Assembly: GCA_941918925.1 (NCBI GenBank)
Contig: OW799236.1
Coordinates: forward strand, 85,276,213-85,340,212
Direction of reading: 5' to 3'
DNA from: Phyto melanocephala
Lineage: Eukaryota; Arthropoda; Insecta; Diptera; Rhinophoridae
DNA length: 64,000 nucleotides
Position 1 is the stretch's first letter. Each line of letters opens with the position of its first letter. The notes below the pieces were generated by a model. It was given only the letters and a program-made list of their open reading frames with translations, did not search any database and was not told the DNA's origin. A program made the translations under genes and the position numbers. Shown piece by piece: positions 48,401 through 57,044 of this stretch.

Positions 48401-51400
48401 AGATTTACAAGGAAAAGTCTAATTATTTTCATAAGGTGTAAATAAATATGTTTAAATAAATAAATCAAAAAAATAACCATTACATGAACTAAATTTCAAT
48501 GAAGATTGAGACATTAAATAAAAATAAGCTTAAAAAAACTAAAATAAAAAAAAAAAAAAAATTTCGTATAGACTAAAATAAAATTAAAATTTAATTAATA
48601 ATTTATTTTAAGTTTTAACTAAAGCTTAATAATTACATACAATTTCATACACTAGAGACTATTTTCTTAGGCTTATATATTCATAAAACACATTTTAGGT
48701 TTATTGAATGCTTATTTTAGATATTTCTGTACCAACATCTGTCAAATAAGGATTTAAATAAACCTAAAATATTTTTTATGAATACGGCAACTTTAAATTC
48801 TTACTTCCGTACATATAAAAAGTATTTTAGGTTTATTCAAGGCTTATTTGTCAAATGTTTTTATAACATCTGTCGAATAAGTGTATAATAATCCTAAAAT
48901 ATTTTTTTTATAAATACTACGGCAGTTAATTTGCAAATTAAAATTAACAATGTTTGTTTATTGTCGAATTAAATAATAAATATGAAAGCTTATGTTATTT
49001 ATGCAGTGTTTTTGATGTTTTATTTTCATTCGAATGTTGTTGTTTTACAACTTAATTGTTTTTCTAAAAATACTGTATATACTGAGCTATTTTAACTAAG
49101 ATGGAATGGTTTTTAAAATATCATACTTTTTTTTTATAAATTAATGAATTTATGTAATAAATTTTTAAGTAAAAAATGTATTAGTGTATCTTCGTTTTTG
49201 CAATTCAACTTGGAGTGAAATCACTAAAATATGTATAATAAATGTTTAAAAATATTTTTACACGCATACACACACACGTACACATGTGTATACGTATATA
49301 TTTTCACATGTGCAATATGTGTTCGATGTATTAATTTATTTTAATAACGTATTCTCTTTCTCTTAAAACAATATACGTGTTTACACCTTCAAAAAATAAA
49401 ATGAGCCGGATTTAAGTTTTTGTTCAAATTATTAATTCTTTCTACATTTCTGACAAAAAGTAAAAATACAATGAAAAATATATAAAAAAAACAATGCAAT
49501 TGACAACACTAGACAAAAAAAGATAAACAAAACTATCGTTTACACCGCCTAATACTATGATAGTTTTTACACATTACCACAGTACTTTTGATTCGCGTTT
49601 AGTAAAAAGGAAAATCAAATGCCAAAATGTTTACATAGGAGAAAAATAAAGGGTGGTTAAATTTAAGGGCCGATGTTAAATGTGAACCACACCAAGTCAA
49701 GTTTTTTTTTTGCATTTCATTGGACATTTCTCAATTTCGGATTAACCCAATTTGAGCCAAGAAAAGATATACAATCGTGCAACGCTTTAAAGTTATTCAG
49801 GCTTATTATGAAAATGGGCGTTCACATCAAAATGGATTTCGTGCAAGTTCGTCCACAATCGGGAGAATTGCGAAAAATATTTAAATTTCAGCAAAACATG
49901 TCTGTATAAAATATGAAAACATCTGTGAATGCCTTCTTAGTTCGTTGAACGAAAAACATTGCTTTTGTTTTCGTTAGTGTGGCAGTTAACCTCGACTCAT
50001 CATCGTGCCCAACAATTAAACATCAAAATTGTCATTGAAAATTTAGACCATCGGATGAAGGTGTGCCGCCGAGGTTGCGACGGCCATTTGGCCGATATTT
50101 TGTTCCATACATAATTCAACCATACCAATATTATCATAACGAAAATAAATGACAATCATTTCCTAAATATTTTTTTGTGTTTTATTCAAAATCAACATCG
50201 GCCCTTAAAATTTAACCACCCTTTAGAGCGGTAAAGTTTGTCACAATTTTTTTTTATCCCCAATTTTTTTTATTAAATAATTGTGCCGGACATATTTCTT
50301 TTACTTTTTTTGACATTTGCCTTAAAATTTTAATAACATTGTTACAAAAGTTTCATAACTACAGTTGGTATAGAGCACTGTTTTCATAAAACATACGATA
50401 ATCGCTAAATAAGTTTTTGTGAAATGATAAAGCGCAAAATGCAAATGAAAACAAAAATTCATTTTTATTTTTCATTTCACATTATCACAGAACAAGAATT
50501 GAGTACAAGATAACCAGGGGCCGAATTACGGCATTCGATATCGATCGAAATTTTACTCGAACGATCGAGTACGCTATGCTTTAGGTATAGAAATTCTAAT
50601 AAGAATTTTCAAATTTCGATCACGTTCGAATGCCGTAATTCGGCCTCAGGTAAACTCGTCCCCGCAATAAAAACAAAATTGCAAAAACAACACGCATTTT
50701 GTGTTTGTACAAATCGAAGGCAAAAATGTTAATTAAATACTTTTTATTGTTAATTATCTTTTTTTCTTATTGTTCGTCGCTGTACGATACAATTTTCAAT
50801 AAATTATATGTACGTATTTAGAAATAATTATTAAAGAAAAATAATTTAAAAAATATTCTTACAAAATTACGATTGTACAGGGTGGCCCAACTATAACGCA
50901 CGATGTTAATTGAAAATAAAACAAAAAGTTTTCAGAGAATTATGTAAAAAGTTTTTATTATGATAGAATGATCTATGAATTGATCTATGACAATTATGTG
51001 TGAAACAAAATATCAACCAAATGCACGCCACGGCTTTGGTGGCATAGTTCTATCCGATGGTCCATATTTGCAATAACATTATCTCATCCTTAAGTGTTTG
51101 AATTGTTCATGGCTTATTGATGTAGAGTTTTTCGTTTAAATATCCCCAAAGAAAGAACTTCAAGAACTTCAATTACTGACCACAAGAAGTCCGTTATCAT
51201 TTCTCGATAGCAAACCAAATTAACGATAACTGCTTGGCCGGCCTTATTTTCGAGTACGGCCCGATGAAGACGCCAGATGATAAAGCACACGAAACAATTG
51301 CTCGTGGATCCTCATTTGCCTAAATACGTCAATTCTCGCCGGTTAACGAATCCACTGAGGTGAAAGTGATCCTCGTCGCTGAAGATGATTTTCCTTGTAA

Positions 51401-54400
51401 AGTCATCATTCAATAGGCTTCAGCTCTTGAGTTAATTAAACCTTACAAGCGTGTTAATTCAAATCTTTATACAAAATTCATACCAATGATGTTGGTCAGA
51501 TGTTTAAAAGCAAAAACAATGGGCGAGCATGCACAGGTGTTTTCATTTCTTACAGACCACTACAATTCTTCCAATTAAGGACACATTTTGCCGATTATGT
51601 TGACCAAAAAAATCACGAAGTGCACGAAATACATTTTGATTAAACGACCATTTTGGTAAAAGGTTTTAACAATCTGAGCGCGCTGCTCAATTATGTACCT
51701 CTCTTGAATTCTCTCTTGAATTTGTCAAAAACTGAAACAAAGAAATGTCAAATTAAGTTGGGCAAAAAACTTGACGTTAAGGCGTGACTCACAATTAACA
51801 TCGTGCATAATGGTGAACCACCCTGTATTAAGGTTTCAATCTCTGAAGAAAATAACGAAAACAGCTGATTTTGTAACAAAATCCAAATTACAAAATCTAA
51901 ACACTTGTTGTAGGTGGCTATACAACCTTATACTACATTTACACCTGAACGAAATCTAGTAGATTTGATTTAAAATCTTTATTAAGATCTAAACCGTTTA
52001 CACCACTATTTTTTGACTTTTTTCAAGATTTCGTTTTCAAAACAATATATTTATTTACAAGGTGGTCTGAAAGGCTCTCTATGTTCTACTTCTCCAAAAT
52101 TCAAACTCCATATGAAAAAAATGTAGACAATAAAGTACTTGTGCGATTGCAACCACCTTATATATTATGATTGAATTTTTTTTGTGTGCAGCGTAGTATA
52201 TTTTGTTAATATTTAATAAAAACCACAGTTGCATCACGAAGTAGTACTAGATTTTAAGTAGATTTTGCCAAAATCTAGTTGTGAAGTAGATTTCGTTTTG
52301 TATGGGAAATCTGGTAGAAATTAACAAGATTTCGTTCAAAATCCCGTAAGTAATAGATTTGGTGTAGGTGTAAATGTAGTATTAAGAAACATTAAAAATT
52401 AGAAGAAAAAAATTTCACACTAGAGTTGACAAAGTGTGCGCCTTTTATATTTTTTAGTGCTTTATTTATTTTGTTTTAAATAATATTATGTTCAATTTTC
52501 TCAAAATTATTTAATAAAAGTGTTACAAATTATTTTTCCAATTACCGTTATCTACAATCAGTCATCATTACAAATAACTTTTACTACGTTTTTTGATTGA
52601 AGACTGTCATGCAAATAAAAAGCTCAGCCGCGTATTCATTTGTAGTTTGTAAAAATTACCCAGAGTTTTATTGAAATTAATTTAAAAAAAACACATTATT
52701 TACGGCTGCAGTTGAACTGAAGTTATTGTGATTGGTACTAGATTTAAAGAAATTTTATTAAGTTATACAAATATGGAGGCAAAGGATATTGTATTACATA
52801 TTGTTAACTAGTCACAGCAATTTTTTGTTTTTTTTTTATATGTATAAGTAAAGCTTTTTTTTTAAATAAATCTGAATTTAAGCCTTAAATTTACAAAAAT
52901 TAAACAAATCAACAAAATTAACTTAAAAAAATAAATTAATATAAATTTAAGAAACTAAAAAAAATATTAAAAAAACAGAGAAAAATAGAGAAAAATAGAG
53001 TTAAAACGAAAAAACAGCGTTTTTTTTTAATGTGCGATTTTAACAAACAATAACGAACGAATGAACGAACAACAACAAACAAGCTAGCACAACAGCTGAT
53101 TCATTGAAAGATGAATGTTGATGTGAAATGTATGAGTTTATATTGAAGAGAAGAAATAATAATAACAACAACGTGAGATAAGAAAATGTTAAAGTTGAAA
53201 AGTAGTCATCGATGAAAATGCGCTGACATCATGAGTTAAAGAGCGAGCAAGATAAAATTATTTTTTTGTTTTGTTGCTAGCACTAGCAGTTAGCTATTTA
53301 AAACAAATGCGTTTTTTTATTTAATGACATCATGAAGTGTGGAAAGAAAGACTAAACGATTTAAAAGGGAACGTTTAAAAATTTAAATTGATTGAAAACG
53401 ATTGTTTGATATTTTTAAATTGGTTTAGCGATAAAAGCTTAAATTATGAAGCTCACCCTTTGCTTTAGAAAAGTCTTGATTTATAAGAGTTGAACCCGAG
53501 CTTATGGTTGATGTCATGATGCCACCATAGCCCAAACCAGGTGGTAGTGGTGGTGTTTGTTGGCCTTGTGTTGAGGACGAAGCAAAGATTGGTGCTGAAG
53601 TTGCCACAATACTACCGCCGGCTGCACCAGCGGGTGCACTAGGTATATTATATAGAGGCTGAACAGGCATTTGATTGTATTGCTGGAAAGGATTTTGATA
53701 AATTGTTGTGGTTGTTTGCACGGGAATACCAACTGAAGGTCCTGTATGCACAGGAAACGATACCATTGTATTATATTGCTGTTGTTGTTGTTGTGTTGTT
53801 GGATATTGTGAGTAATATGGAGGAGGCTGCATAGTTTGCAAGGGATATTGTTGCTGTTGAACACCACTACCTGCACCACTAGCCAATTGATAACTTTCAT
53901 GGGTCTTATGTGGATAACCGGGTGTTAAAGAAGGATATTGTGGTTTCTGTATATTATAAGGTGCTAATGAGGGTGTGTGATGTGGCATCATCATTGACGC
54001 TGTGGTGCGAGGTGGTGGAAAACTGGGTGGTGTAGCAGCATAATATATTGTTGGTATTCTCTTCGAATCGGTTGTATAGTAGGCTGGTGGTGTTGGTGGT
54101 GGATTTAAATCCAAATTAACTAAACCGATTTTTGTTCGATTATGATGTCTGGCATCGGTGGCCAGTGGATTTCCATCAAAATTTGTTGTATTTATATAAA
54201 ATAACTTGTGCTTCAGGTCGTGTTCCATTTGTTGCACATGTGGCGTATGGTCATGATGATGATGATGGCCACCATGATGTCCAGTTATTGTTGTCGTTGT
54301 TATTGGTTTTTTTGTTGGCAGTGCTAGAATTTGTGGCGGAGTTTCAGGATCTATGGGCTCCCAGGTACGTGTAAAGAGATCATCATCGTTCGTTTGACTT

Positions 54401-56089
54401 GATGCCAAATCGTGTATGGTTGCGTAACCAGATTCGGTTGAGTAGTGTTGTCGCGATAAATCATCACCACCACCGATCGGATGCAAAAGATATGGTGATA
54501 TAGTCATTGGCTTTTGCGCCACAGCCGGTGGCGCGCGAACACGCAACATATGATAACTGCTGTGCAGATTATTGCATTGATATTTACCCTCGTGGGCTTT
54601 AAGTGCATGACGTACCGATAAATGTGCTTCGATTTTGTGCTTTTCACCTTTTGTTTAATTGTTATGTTTATGTAAGTGTGCGAAAGATAATGTAGTTTAA
54701 AAAATCCAGGCAGCAAATTTTGGGAACATAGATATTTGGTTCATTTATATATTTTCTTTTATTAAGTTGAGGGTCAAGGAAAGTCTACAAATTGTATTAA
54801 TTTAAATAAAATATAGGTCTCACTAACATAATGTTAATATTGTTTCTAACGTTATTCAAATATACGATTCAATTATAACCGTGTTTAATTGACAATTTGT
54901 AGAAAAAAAAATTAAGCTAAAATCCGAACATGAAAAGAATTAAGTCTATAATTAATCTTTCTTATATATTTGTATGTAAAAAATACGTTTCAGTGTGTTC
55001 ATACATGCAAAAACCATCCTTCAAATTTTAAAAAATTTGTAAATGTTTATGGTTGGTTTCCGCTTAAAAATTAGATGCTCTTAAGCTCTAGAGATGACAT
55101 TTTTGTTGTATTTAAAGAAATGTTTGAGATTTCTTATCCAATAATTCTAATAATCAGAAGAAAAAATCCTACTAAATTTGAGAGCATTTTTAAATAAATT
55201 GATATTTTGAAGCATTTCTCTTTTTTTAAATTAGTTTAAATATTTTTTGAAATTTTATTTCAAGTAAATAATAAGTTTATTATTCAAGAATAACATCATA
55301 ATTTTCTTAAGCGATTGGCAATACTGTTCACAATAACAGTAACAATCTAAAGGGGTTCTAGGTACACTTTTCATGTTGCCACCAGTATTTTATTTTATGC
55401 TGTCAAACATATTTTTAGAATTCAAAAATTCTAAACCAAAAAATTACACTTAATTTGTATGAAATAACACTGAAATGTTTAAATTCTATTTACACTCACA
55501 ATAATACACAGTGTGGGTGTTCCGGTTAATTCATTTGTCTAATGGCTATATTTCTTTCCTCTTGAAATGCCTGTCATGACTATTAACAATTATTTTAGAC
55601 TGTATAATTTTTGGCAACTTCTAACACCTACAAAACCAAACAATTTAAATGGAAAAGAAAAAAAATTTGAAACTGAAACTGAAAAAGAAACGAAAAGCAA
55701 ACCTAACGTTACAAGAACCTGCTATGACTTAATAACATTAATTTCTATAATAATAAGTTATAAAAGAAAAAAAGTGGTATAATAGTCAACCTAACCATTT
55801 CTTACAAAAACAACAAACGGAGTTGTTGTTTATTGAATTGGTTTTTTTTTTTTGTCTAAACTTTTCTACTCACCCTCAATAGCACTTTCGCTTAAGACAT
55901 AAGAATGTTCATCACGACCGTGTCGTAAATTATGACGTGTTATAGGTTCGTCATCTTTTAACCAATGTATTGGATCGGTTATGGGTATTATGCAGGTAAT
56001 TGAGAAACGTTCACCAAGATTAACGTTTGAATCACCATAATAAACAGCAGTTTCAAATTCAAATTCTGTCGAATCTTCAACATCATTTA
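33333..56089 (-). CDS. Bsg: Basigin (Bsg), Ig-superfamily membrane glycoprotein, long form; seven exons, first exon missing
   Basis: Basigin is a plasma-membrane Ig-superfamily protein; family members act in cell-cell interaction and as chaperones of monocarboxylate transporters. Exons join(56089..55874, 54647..53457, 48293..48173, 37982..37822, 37217..37110, 33743..33552, 33466..33333). Every junction has GT-AG borders and compatible phase, giving 2123 nt and 707 residues without the first exon. Order, in residues of this fragment: Ig 1 about 1-120 (TCIIP, IHWLKDD, GKYQC); Pro/Gln/Thr/His-rich linker 120-470; Ig 2 470-563 (LSC, LTWEKNG, DDGLYSC); Ig 3 564-664 (IVC, LSWALR, DDRGEYKC); transmembrane helix about 667-689 holding Glu678; tail YEKRRNKNELEESD. 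The last exon is nearly identical to my recollection of Drosophila basigin. The exon 48293 onward corresponds to the start of the short two-Ig form, so the two upstream exons are probably isoform-specific. The signal-peptide exon is not located. Confidence 0.93.
33552..33743 (-). CDS. Bsg: Bsg exon: second half of Ig 3
   Basis: 192 bp, acceptor TTTAAAAG, donor GTATGT. Encodes RNLTISSTTDRYILKADE and the closing motif LDDRGEYKCIGRNAA. NLT and NAS are possible N-glycosylation sites. Ends VRVK in phase with the transmembrane exon. Confidence 0.94.
33744..34500 (-). other. Bsg intron, 3' part
   Basis: Non-coding. Contains a duplicated ctactctta...aaccactctgtgttatt segment around 34019-34098 and a short T run. 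Confidence 0.4.
34530..35790 (-). pseudogene. Tc1-like transposase pseudogene interrupted by a hAT-type MITE
   Basis: Minus-strand pieces: MPNQQKDLKLIIKIFNEIPS and TVARLVNVSRNTVS (helix-turn-helix) end at the MITE 35046-35659. After it the same frame resumes with TIDRKQGCGRKSGF, then TYKVQKVP and, further on, FYVAPSKRNVADDLLFVNKR and KLLVWQAIFAWAKEAVP. It resembles the transposase at 59.2 kb. Several stops; the second and third catalytic regions were not found. It lies in a Bsg intron, same strand as Bsg. Confidence 0.75.
35046..35659. mobile_element. hAT-type MITE, 614 bp
   Basis: Perfect 8-bp duplication CCCTAGAC at 35038-35045 and 35660-35667. TIRs cagagtacgaaaacaaac and, inverted, cagtgaacgaaaataaac. 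The interior is full of acgttt/aaacgt and gaaac/gtttc motifs. The open frames 35464-35769 and 34961-35194 run across its borders and are not genes. Confidence 0.9.
35791..36421. other. Bsg intron, unique-looking AT-rich part
   Basis: Nothing coding or repetitive recognised. Confidence 0.35.
36430..36807. mobile_element. 370-bp CAAGG-terminus MITE, copy 2
   Basis: Ends caaggcgaattcatacaggt and ccttatggatatgccttg; perfect 8-bp duplication GGCAGTTT at 36422-36429 and 36808-36815. Strong similarity over its whole length to 23568-23935. Confidence 0.9.
36885..37018. mobile_element. 135-bp palindromic MITE, copy 2
   Basis: TIRs ggcgaattacggcattcga / tcgaatgccgtaattcgg. The interior ttttactcgaacgatcgag and ctttaggtatagagattc is shared with 38277 and 50515. 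The 70 bases before it (to gggacgagtttacc) recur inverted after the 50.5-kb copy, so the mobile unit may be larger than 135 bp. Confidence 0.85.
37110..37217 (-). CDS. Bsg: Bsg exon: first half of Ig 3
   Basis: 108 bp, acceptor TTTTTAG, donor GTAAGT. Encodes ANIVVRVPSNSGVVEGEKLT then IVC and LSWAL, the cysteine and tryptophan of the third Ig domain. The intron between this exon and the previous one (37218-37821) is almost filled by two short inverted-repeat elements. Confidence 0.93.
37307..37563. mobile_element. hAT-type MITE, 257 bp, in a Bsg intron
   Basis: Perfect 8-bp duplication GTACCAGG at 37299-37306 and 37564-37571. TIRs cagagttgtaaacgaatcat and reverse complement at the right, about 32 bp. 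The interior is a series of gaatt/aattc repeats. Confidence 0.92.
37568..37773. mobile_element. CAGGGTAC-family MITE, full copy
   Basis: Ends cagggtacacttat and ataagtgtaccctg. The interior ggcggtgccagcccagctga and ctcctttacgctatcacctt is shared with 20346 and 38409. It ends 48 bp before the Bsg donor at 37821. Confidence 0.88.
37822..37982 (-). CDS. Bsg: Bsg exon: second half of Ig 2
   Basis: 161 bp, from acceptor TTTACAG to donor GTGAGT. Encodes EKNGTDVRKV, RFRIIAAERKFIIDKTD and the typical DDGLYSC Ig motif. NGT is a potential N-glycosylation site. The exon lies 64 bp inside (3' on the coding strand of) nothing coding; its intron upstream spans about 10.2 kb and hosts a nested gene and several transposons. 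Confidence 0.93.
38278..38512. mobile_element. Compound insertion: palindromic MITE plus CAGGGTAC-family remnant
   Basis: Flanked by GGTTTAAACC at 38268-38277 and 38513-38522. Positions 38277-38411 are a 135-bp palindromic MITE (copy 3); 38409-38512 is a shortened CAGGGTAC-family element (gtacactcatggtgtaatta, gagagccgaaaatcgc, ctatcaactaatgtaattac). Confidence 0.8.
38809..38814 (-). promoter_or_regulatory. Polyadenylation signal of the nested gene
   Basis: AATAAA on the minus strand, 36 nt beyond the stop codon of the nested two-exon gene, at the usual spacing for a compact transcript. Confidence 0.55.
38850..39277 (-). CDS. Nested gene: small winged-helix-like protein with Arg/Ser-rich tail
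   Basis: Two exons, join(39277..39176, 39107..38850), with a 68-bp GT-AG intron (donor GTAAGT, acceptor TTTTTAAG), encode 119 residues. Residues 1-70 (start MNNQNGQLVLQTLQSLEEPA, then ITEISKTIADAVG, VKDSVKQTLDGGVQFGYIQR and YFAAP) look like a small winged-helix fold: helix, EISK-type helix, recognition helix, wing. I associate this pattern with short dipteran proteins of the DUF4777 type, from memory. Residues 75-92 are acidic; 93-119 are Arg/Ser/Lys-rich (RAARRRKSRGRKSRRR), like protamine-type or SR-rich DNA/RNA-binding tails. AATAAA (38809-38814) lies 36 nt after the TAA. The gene lies wholly inside a Bsg intron, same strand. A chromatin role, perhaps testis-specific, is only a guess. Confidence 0.85.
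39663..40341 (+). repeat. R1 repeat copy c, with its central module inverted
   Basis: Starts tatacccttcacctgtgg, ends with the hairpin attcggcacggccgaat and actgttacttg. Between about 40020 and 40227 the order is reversed: A-rich tract (instead of T-rich) then the tRNA-like block on the minus strand. Confidence 0.82.
40186..40227 (-). repeat. tRNA-like block in R1 copy c (inverted)
   Basis: ggctcagctgggattcgatg is the reverse complement of the B-box-like half seen at 40.83 kb; the A-box half is eroded. Confidence 0.45.
40444..41202 (+). repeat. R1 repeat copy d, best reference copy
   Basis: Order: tatacccttcacacagtg; a module with cattccgtgtgaaatttc and ccgaccccataaagtata; gtctgtccgtctgtccgtgt; atgagcaaaaacccacgacc; tRNA-like block 40810-40855; T-rich tract to 41030; gtatgtacgtatttcatatg; terminal hairpin; gtgctcttacttg. 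No open frame. Confidence 0.88.
40810..40855 (+). repeat. tRNA-like block in R1 copy d
   Basis: tatactggttaggg and ggcatcgaatcccagctg resemble A and B boxes with a shortened spacer. Confidence 0.5.
41268..42279 (+). repeat. R1 repeat copy e, long form with subrepeats
   Basis: Same 5' module as copy c, then an interior with repeated motifs aaaatggcgga, tatcaaatgaaagggctt and tagaatacagt at spacing of about 100 bases, then the terminal hairpin. A degenerate second terminus (cacggccgattatagcagtc) follows at 42287-42318. This longer interior links the modules at 1005-1240 and 3225-3480 to the family. Confidence 0.78.
42319..42657. other. Bsg intron, no element recognised
   Basis: Short open frames on both strands (42277-42582) show no domain. 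Confidence 0.3.
42658..42879 (+). mobile_element. Short Helitron-type element
   Basis: Starts TCTCTATCTATAAAAAAA after A and ends gtccgtgttctgCTAG before T. No TIR or target duplication. A GC-rich agccagccgagcggtccg lies before the end. 222 bp. Confidence 0.6.
43529..44368 (+). mobile_element. Mariner-type element with N-terminal deletion
   Basis: Left TIR aagggtgattttttatgaat next to TA; the right end cttaaaaaatcac is its eroded partner. The transposase part encodes KILFSDKAHFWLNGYVNKQN (first catalytic Asp region), KTTVWCGLWAGGIIG, then jumps by deletion to the second and third catalytic regions (SCDLT-like), and ends AEMLEKVV ... HLHEIIFKK. Stops present. Confidence 0.82.
44760..44965 (+). 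pseudogene. Mariner-type transposase N-terminal fragment
   Basis: Frames encode ERPTVSGIRKFIAKVHETG, TVRTPENIEAVAESVRESPS and SRHRFQELYISRTS, the linker and second helix-turn-helix of the family. The fragment carries the part missing from the element at 43.5 kb, but does not adjoin it and is probably another copy. Confidence 0.72.
45640..45800 (-). repeat. Copy of the CCACGCCCAT repeat
   Basis: accgatttctatacg, aaaactttgcacagatattg and gatgccacgcccataca match the unit repeated at 57.19-57.47 kb. Confidence 0.5.
46779..46903. mobile_element. Arm of the PIF/Harbinger-type MITE family of 2015-3081
   Basis: ggttgtaataacgaaaaata, aacattaactttgtaggcaa and ttgtaataatgaccctt are the reverse complement of the left part of that element. 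Confidence 0.72.
47091..47723. mobile_element. Foldback element with arms of about 200 bp
   Basis: Left arm 47091-47290 (acactgctca...cgattttcaaaa) and right arm 47508-47723 (aaaatcggatgactggttct ... gagcagtgtt) are inverted copies with small indels, about 220 bases apart. Shared motifs: tcctaactcgagaaccagtc and its complement, gtacggagacatatttcatc and its complement. Confidence 0.88.
47962..48112 (+). repeat. Tandem repeat of about 62 bp, two to three units
   Basis: Units contain aaaaaaccggtgt, gacattcgaaaaattaacat and ccagctgaaagagt. Confidence 0.8.
48173..48293 (-). CDS. Bsg: Bsg exon: start of the conserved two-Ig core
   Basis: Acceptor TTTACAG is followed by GGGCAGATTTT and the donor is GTAAGT. 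Encodes ADFLVPNYDNVERQL, a recognisable basigin segment, then LVLSC and LTW, with the tryptophan codon split TG/G across the intron. 121 bp. In the short form of fly basigin the signal-peptide exon would splice here; no such exon was found between 48.3 and 56 kb. Confidence 0.93.
48691..48926. repeat. Two tandem hairpin units (about 110 bp each)
   Basis: Each unit runs from attttaggtttatt to taatcctaaaatattttt or aaacctaaaatatttttt and ends in aatac..acggca, so each can fold back. A related trace lies at 10890-10990. Confidence 0.68.
49649..50223 (+). mobile_element. Mariner-type remnant (family M1), internally deleted
   Basis: TIRs aagggtggttaaatttaagg and, inverted, aagggtggttaaattttaag, about 29 bp, next to TA on both sides. 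The plus strand keeps the N-terminal part (motifs AYYENG, GFRASSSTIGRI) and the C-terminal part (HLADILFHT) of a transposase, with the catalytic core deleted. Confidence 0.88.
50224..50514. other. Bsg intron, no element recognised
   Basis: No coding or repeat boundary seen. Confidence 0.3.
50515..50649. mobile_element. 135-bp palindromic MITE, copy 4
   Basis: ccaggggccgaattacggca ... gccgtaattcggcctcagg; close to copies 2 and 3. The sequence following it repeats, inverted, the sequence preceding copy 2. Confidence 0.88.
50878..51825 (-). mobile_element. Mariner-type element, decayed, 948 bp
   Basis: TIRs cagggtggcccaactataac and, inverted, cagggtggttcaccattatg, next to TA on both sides. Minus-strand frames give KIIFSDEDHFHLSGFVNRRE (first catalytic Asp), VLENKAGQAVIVN, REMITDFLW and a C-terminus HLVDILFHT. 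Stops and missing catalytic segments. Shares terminal motifs with family M1. Confidence 0.85.
51826..53456. other. Bsg intron next to the long linker exon
   Basis: Two tagatttcgtt-type segments near 51945-52010 and 52240-52370 form a loose inverted repeat (acaccta/taggtgt ends), perhaps an old MITE of about 470 bp. No exon found. Confidence 0.35.
53457..54647 (-). CDS. Bsg: Bsg exon: end of Ig 1 plus long low-complexity extracellular linker
   Basis: This 1191-bp exon begins after AAAAG with GEKHKIEAHLS and carries the second Ig cysteine in HEGKYQC. It then runs into a linker with His runs, Gln runs and many Pro, Thr and Tyr residues. It ends FSKAKG at donor GTGAGC. The frame is open throughout and the phase (2 in, 1 out) fits both neighbours. 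The methionine just downstream of the Ig motif (54549) is internal, not a start. The linker could be a flexible, possibly O-glycosylated stalk; that is inference from composition. Confidence 0.9.
54648..55873 (-). other. Bsg intron between the two N-terminal exons
   Basis: No coding sequence; the minus-strand frame 54504-54716 crosses the acceptor and is a shadow. Confidence 0.5.
55874..56089 (-). CDS. Bsg: Bsg exon: first half of N-terminal Ig domain
   Basis: The exon starts after an acceptor reading TTGATTGCAG and ends at donor GTGAGT. It enters with two bases completing a split codon and leaves with one base (GAG G), which joins the next exon to give EGEK. It holds the first Ig cysteine (FSITC) and the core tryptophan (IHWLKDD). 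There is no signal peptide in the exon, so at least one more upstream exon is required. Length 216 bp. Confidence 0.88.
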
Positions 56090-57040
56090 CTGCAATCAAC
56101 ACGAGTTTTGTTTTTATTTTGTTTTTTTTTTTTTGGTTATATTTTTAACGAGTATAAGTGAGCACAAATACGTAGAAGCAGGAGAATAACATAAACATAA
56201 ATATAACGTTTTTTATAAAAAAAAAATATTTTTGATAAGAGTTTTCCGCACACATCAAAGTATTCGTGTTTTTTTTTTTAATAAAACAGTTTTTTCCGCC
56301 ATGATGAAGAAGGTATTCATAATTTGTAAATTATTTTTGTTGTTGTTTTTATTTTTATCGCAAAATAATTGTTATAATGACATTTGGTTTTTTTCAGTTG
56401 TTGACATTAACACCAGTTAGTTGTAGGTAGCAGCAGCATTTTTTGTTGGAGTTGGAGTTGTAATTATAAGGTTTGCATGTATTTTCAAAATACATTAAAT
56501 TGTTTAAATTGTTTGTTGTATTTTATTTTGTTATACTATGTGTGTAAACTATAGATTTTTTACTATTTTAATTTATTTAACAAATTTTATATATTTACGT
56601 GTGCTTTTTAGAACGATGAAAAAAGGGAAGGTTGACCATAGGACATAAAAAGGGGAACTTTGGATAAATTAATCGTCAGAATAATAAACTCTTAAAATAT
56701 GTTTTTCAAAATCCACAGATAACACTTAAATTAGGTATAATATTTTTCAAAGAATTTTTGGAAAAAATTCAATCAGATCGGTTATAACAGCAACTTAACC
56801 TAAAATGCTGTCAAGTTACAGCCAAACCTAAACGAGACTGTCGAGCGTTGTGCCAAATGCTAACGCTAAAGTGACACACAGGGATGCCATTTTGCTCGGA
56901 TCAAAATCGTTTGAATTTTTCAATTTCAACAGAACTTGGAAGCTTGGTTGGTTTGTTTGCATTTGTTTAAGTTTTTGGTAGAATAGGATTTTTTTAAGTT
57001 AAAGTTAAGTTAGTATAATGTTGTAGATAACTCTAAGTGC
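56090..57040 (-). other. Upstream Bsg intron or flank
   Basis: AT-rich. No signal-peptide exon could be identified on the minus strand. Confidence 0.35.
56301..56420 (+). CDS. Possible 39-residue secreted peptide ORF (weak)
   Basis: ATGATGAAG opens a frame whose residues 3-20 form a strong hydrophobic core (KLFLLLFLFLS) followed by QNNCYNDIW and a stop after 39 residues, resembling a signal peptide plus short tail. It is antisense to the Bsg locus and lies in a T-rich stretch, where Leu/Phe-rich frames arise by chance. No family recognised. Reported only as a candidate. Confidence 0.12.
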   Translation: MMKKVFIICKLFLLLFLFLSQNNCYNDIWFFSVVDINTS

Positions 57041-57044
57041 CAAT

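Noticed and set aside
52791..53400. Alternative Bsg signal-peptide exon upstream of 48293
   Set aside because: Scanned the minus strand for ATG plus hydrophobic core plus donor in the required phase; candidates hit stops within a few codons.
53425..54549. Reading the Gln/Pro-rich frame as a separate gene starting at the methionine 54549
   Set aside because: The frame continues upstream of that methionine into an Ig motif (GKYQC) and an AG acceptor at 54648, and its end has a consensus donor. It is an internal Bsg exon.
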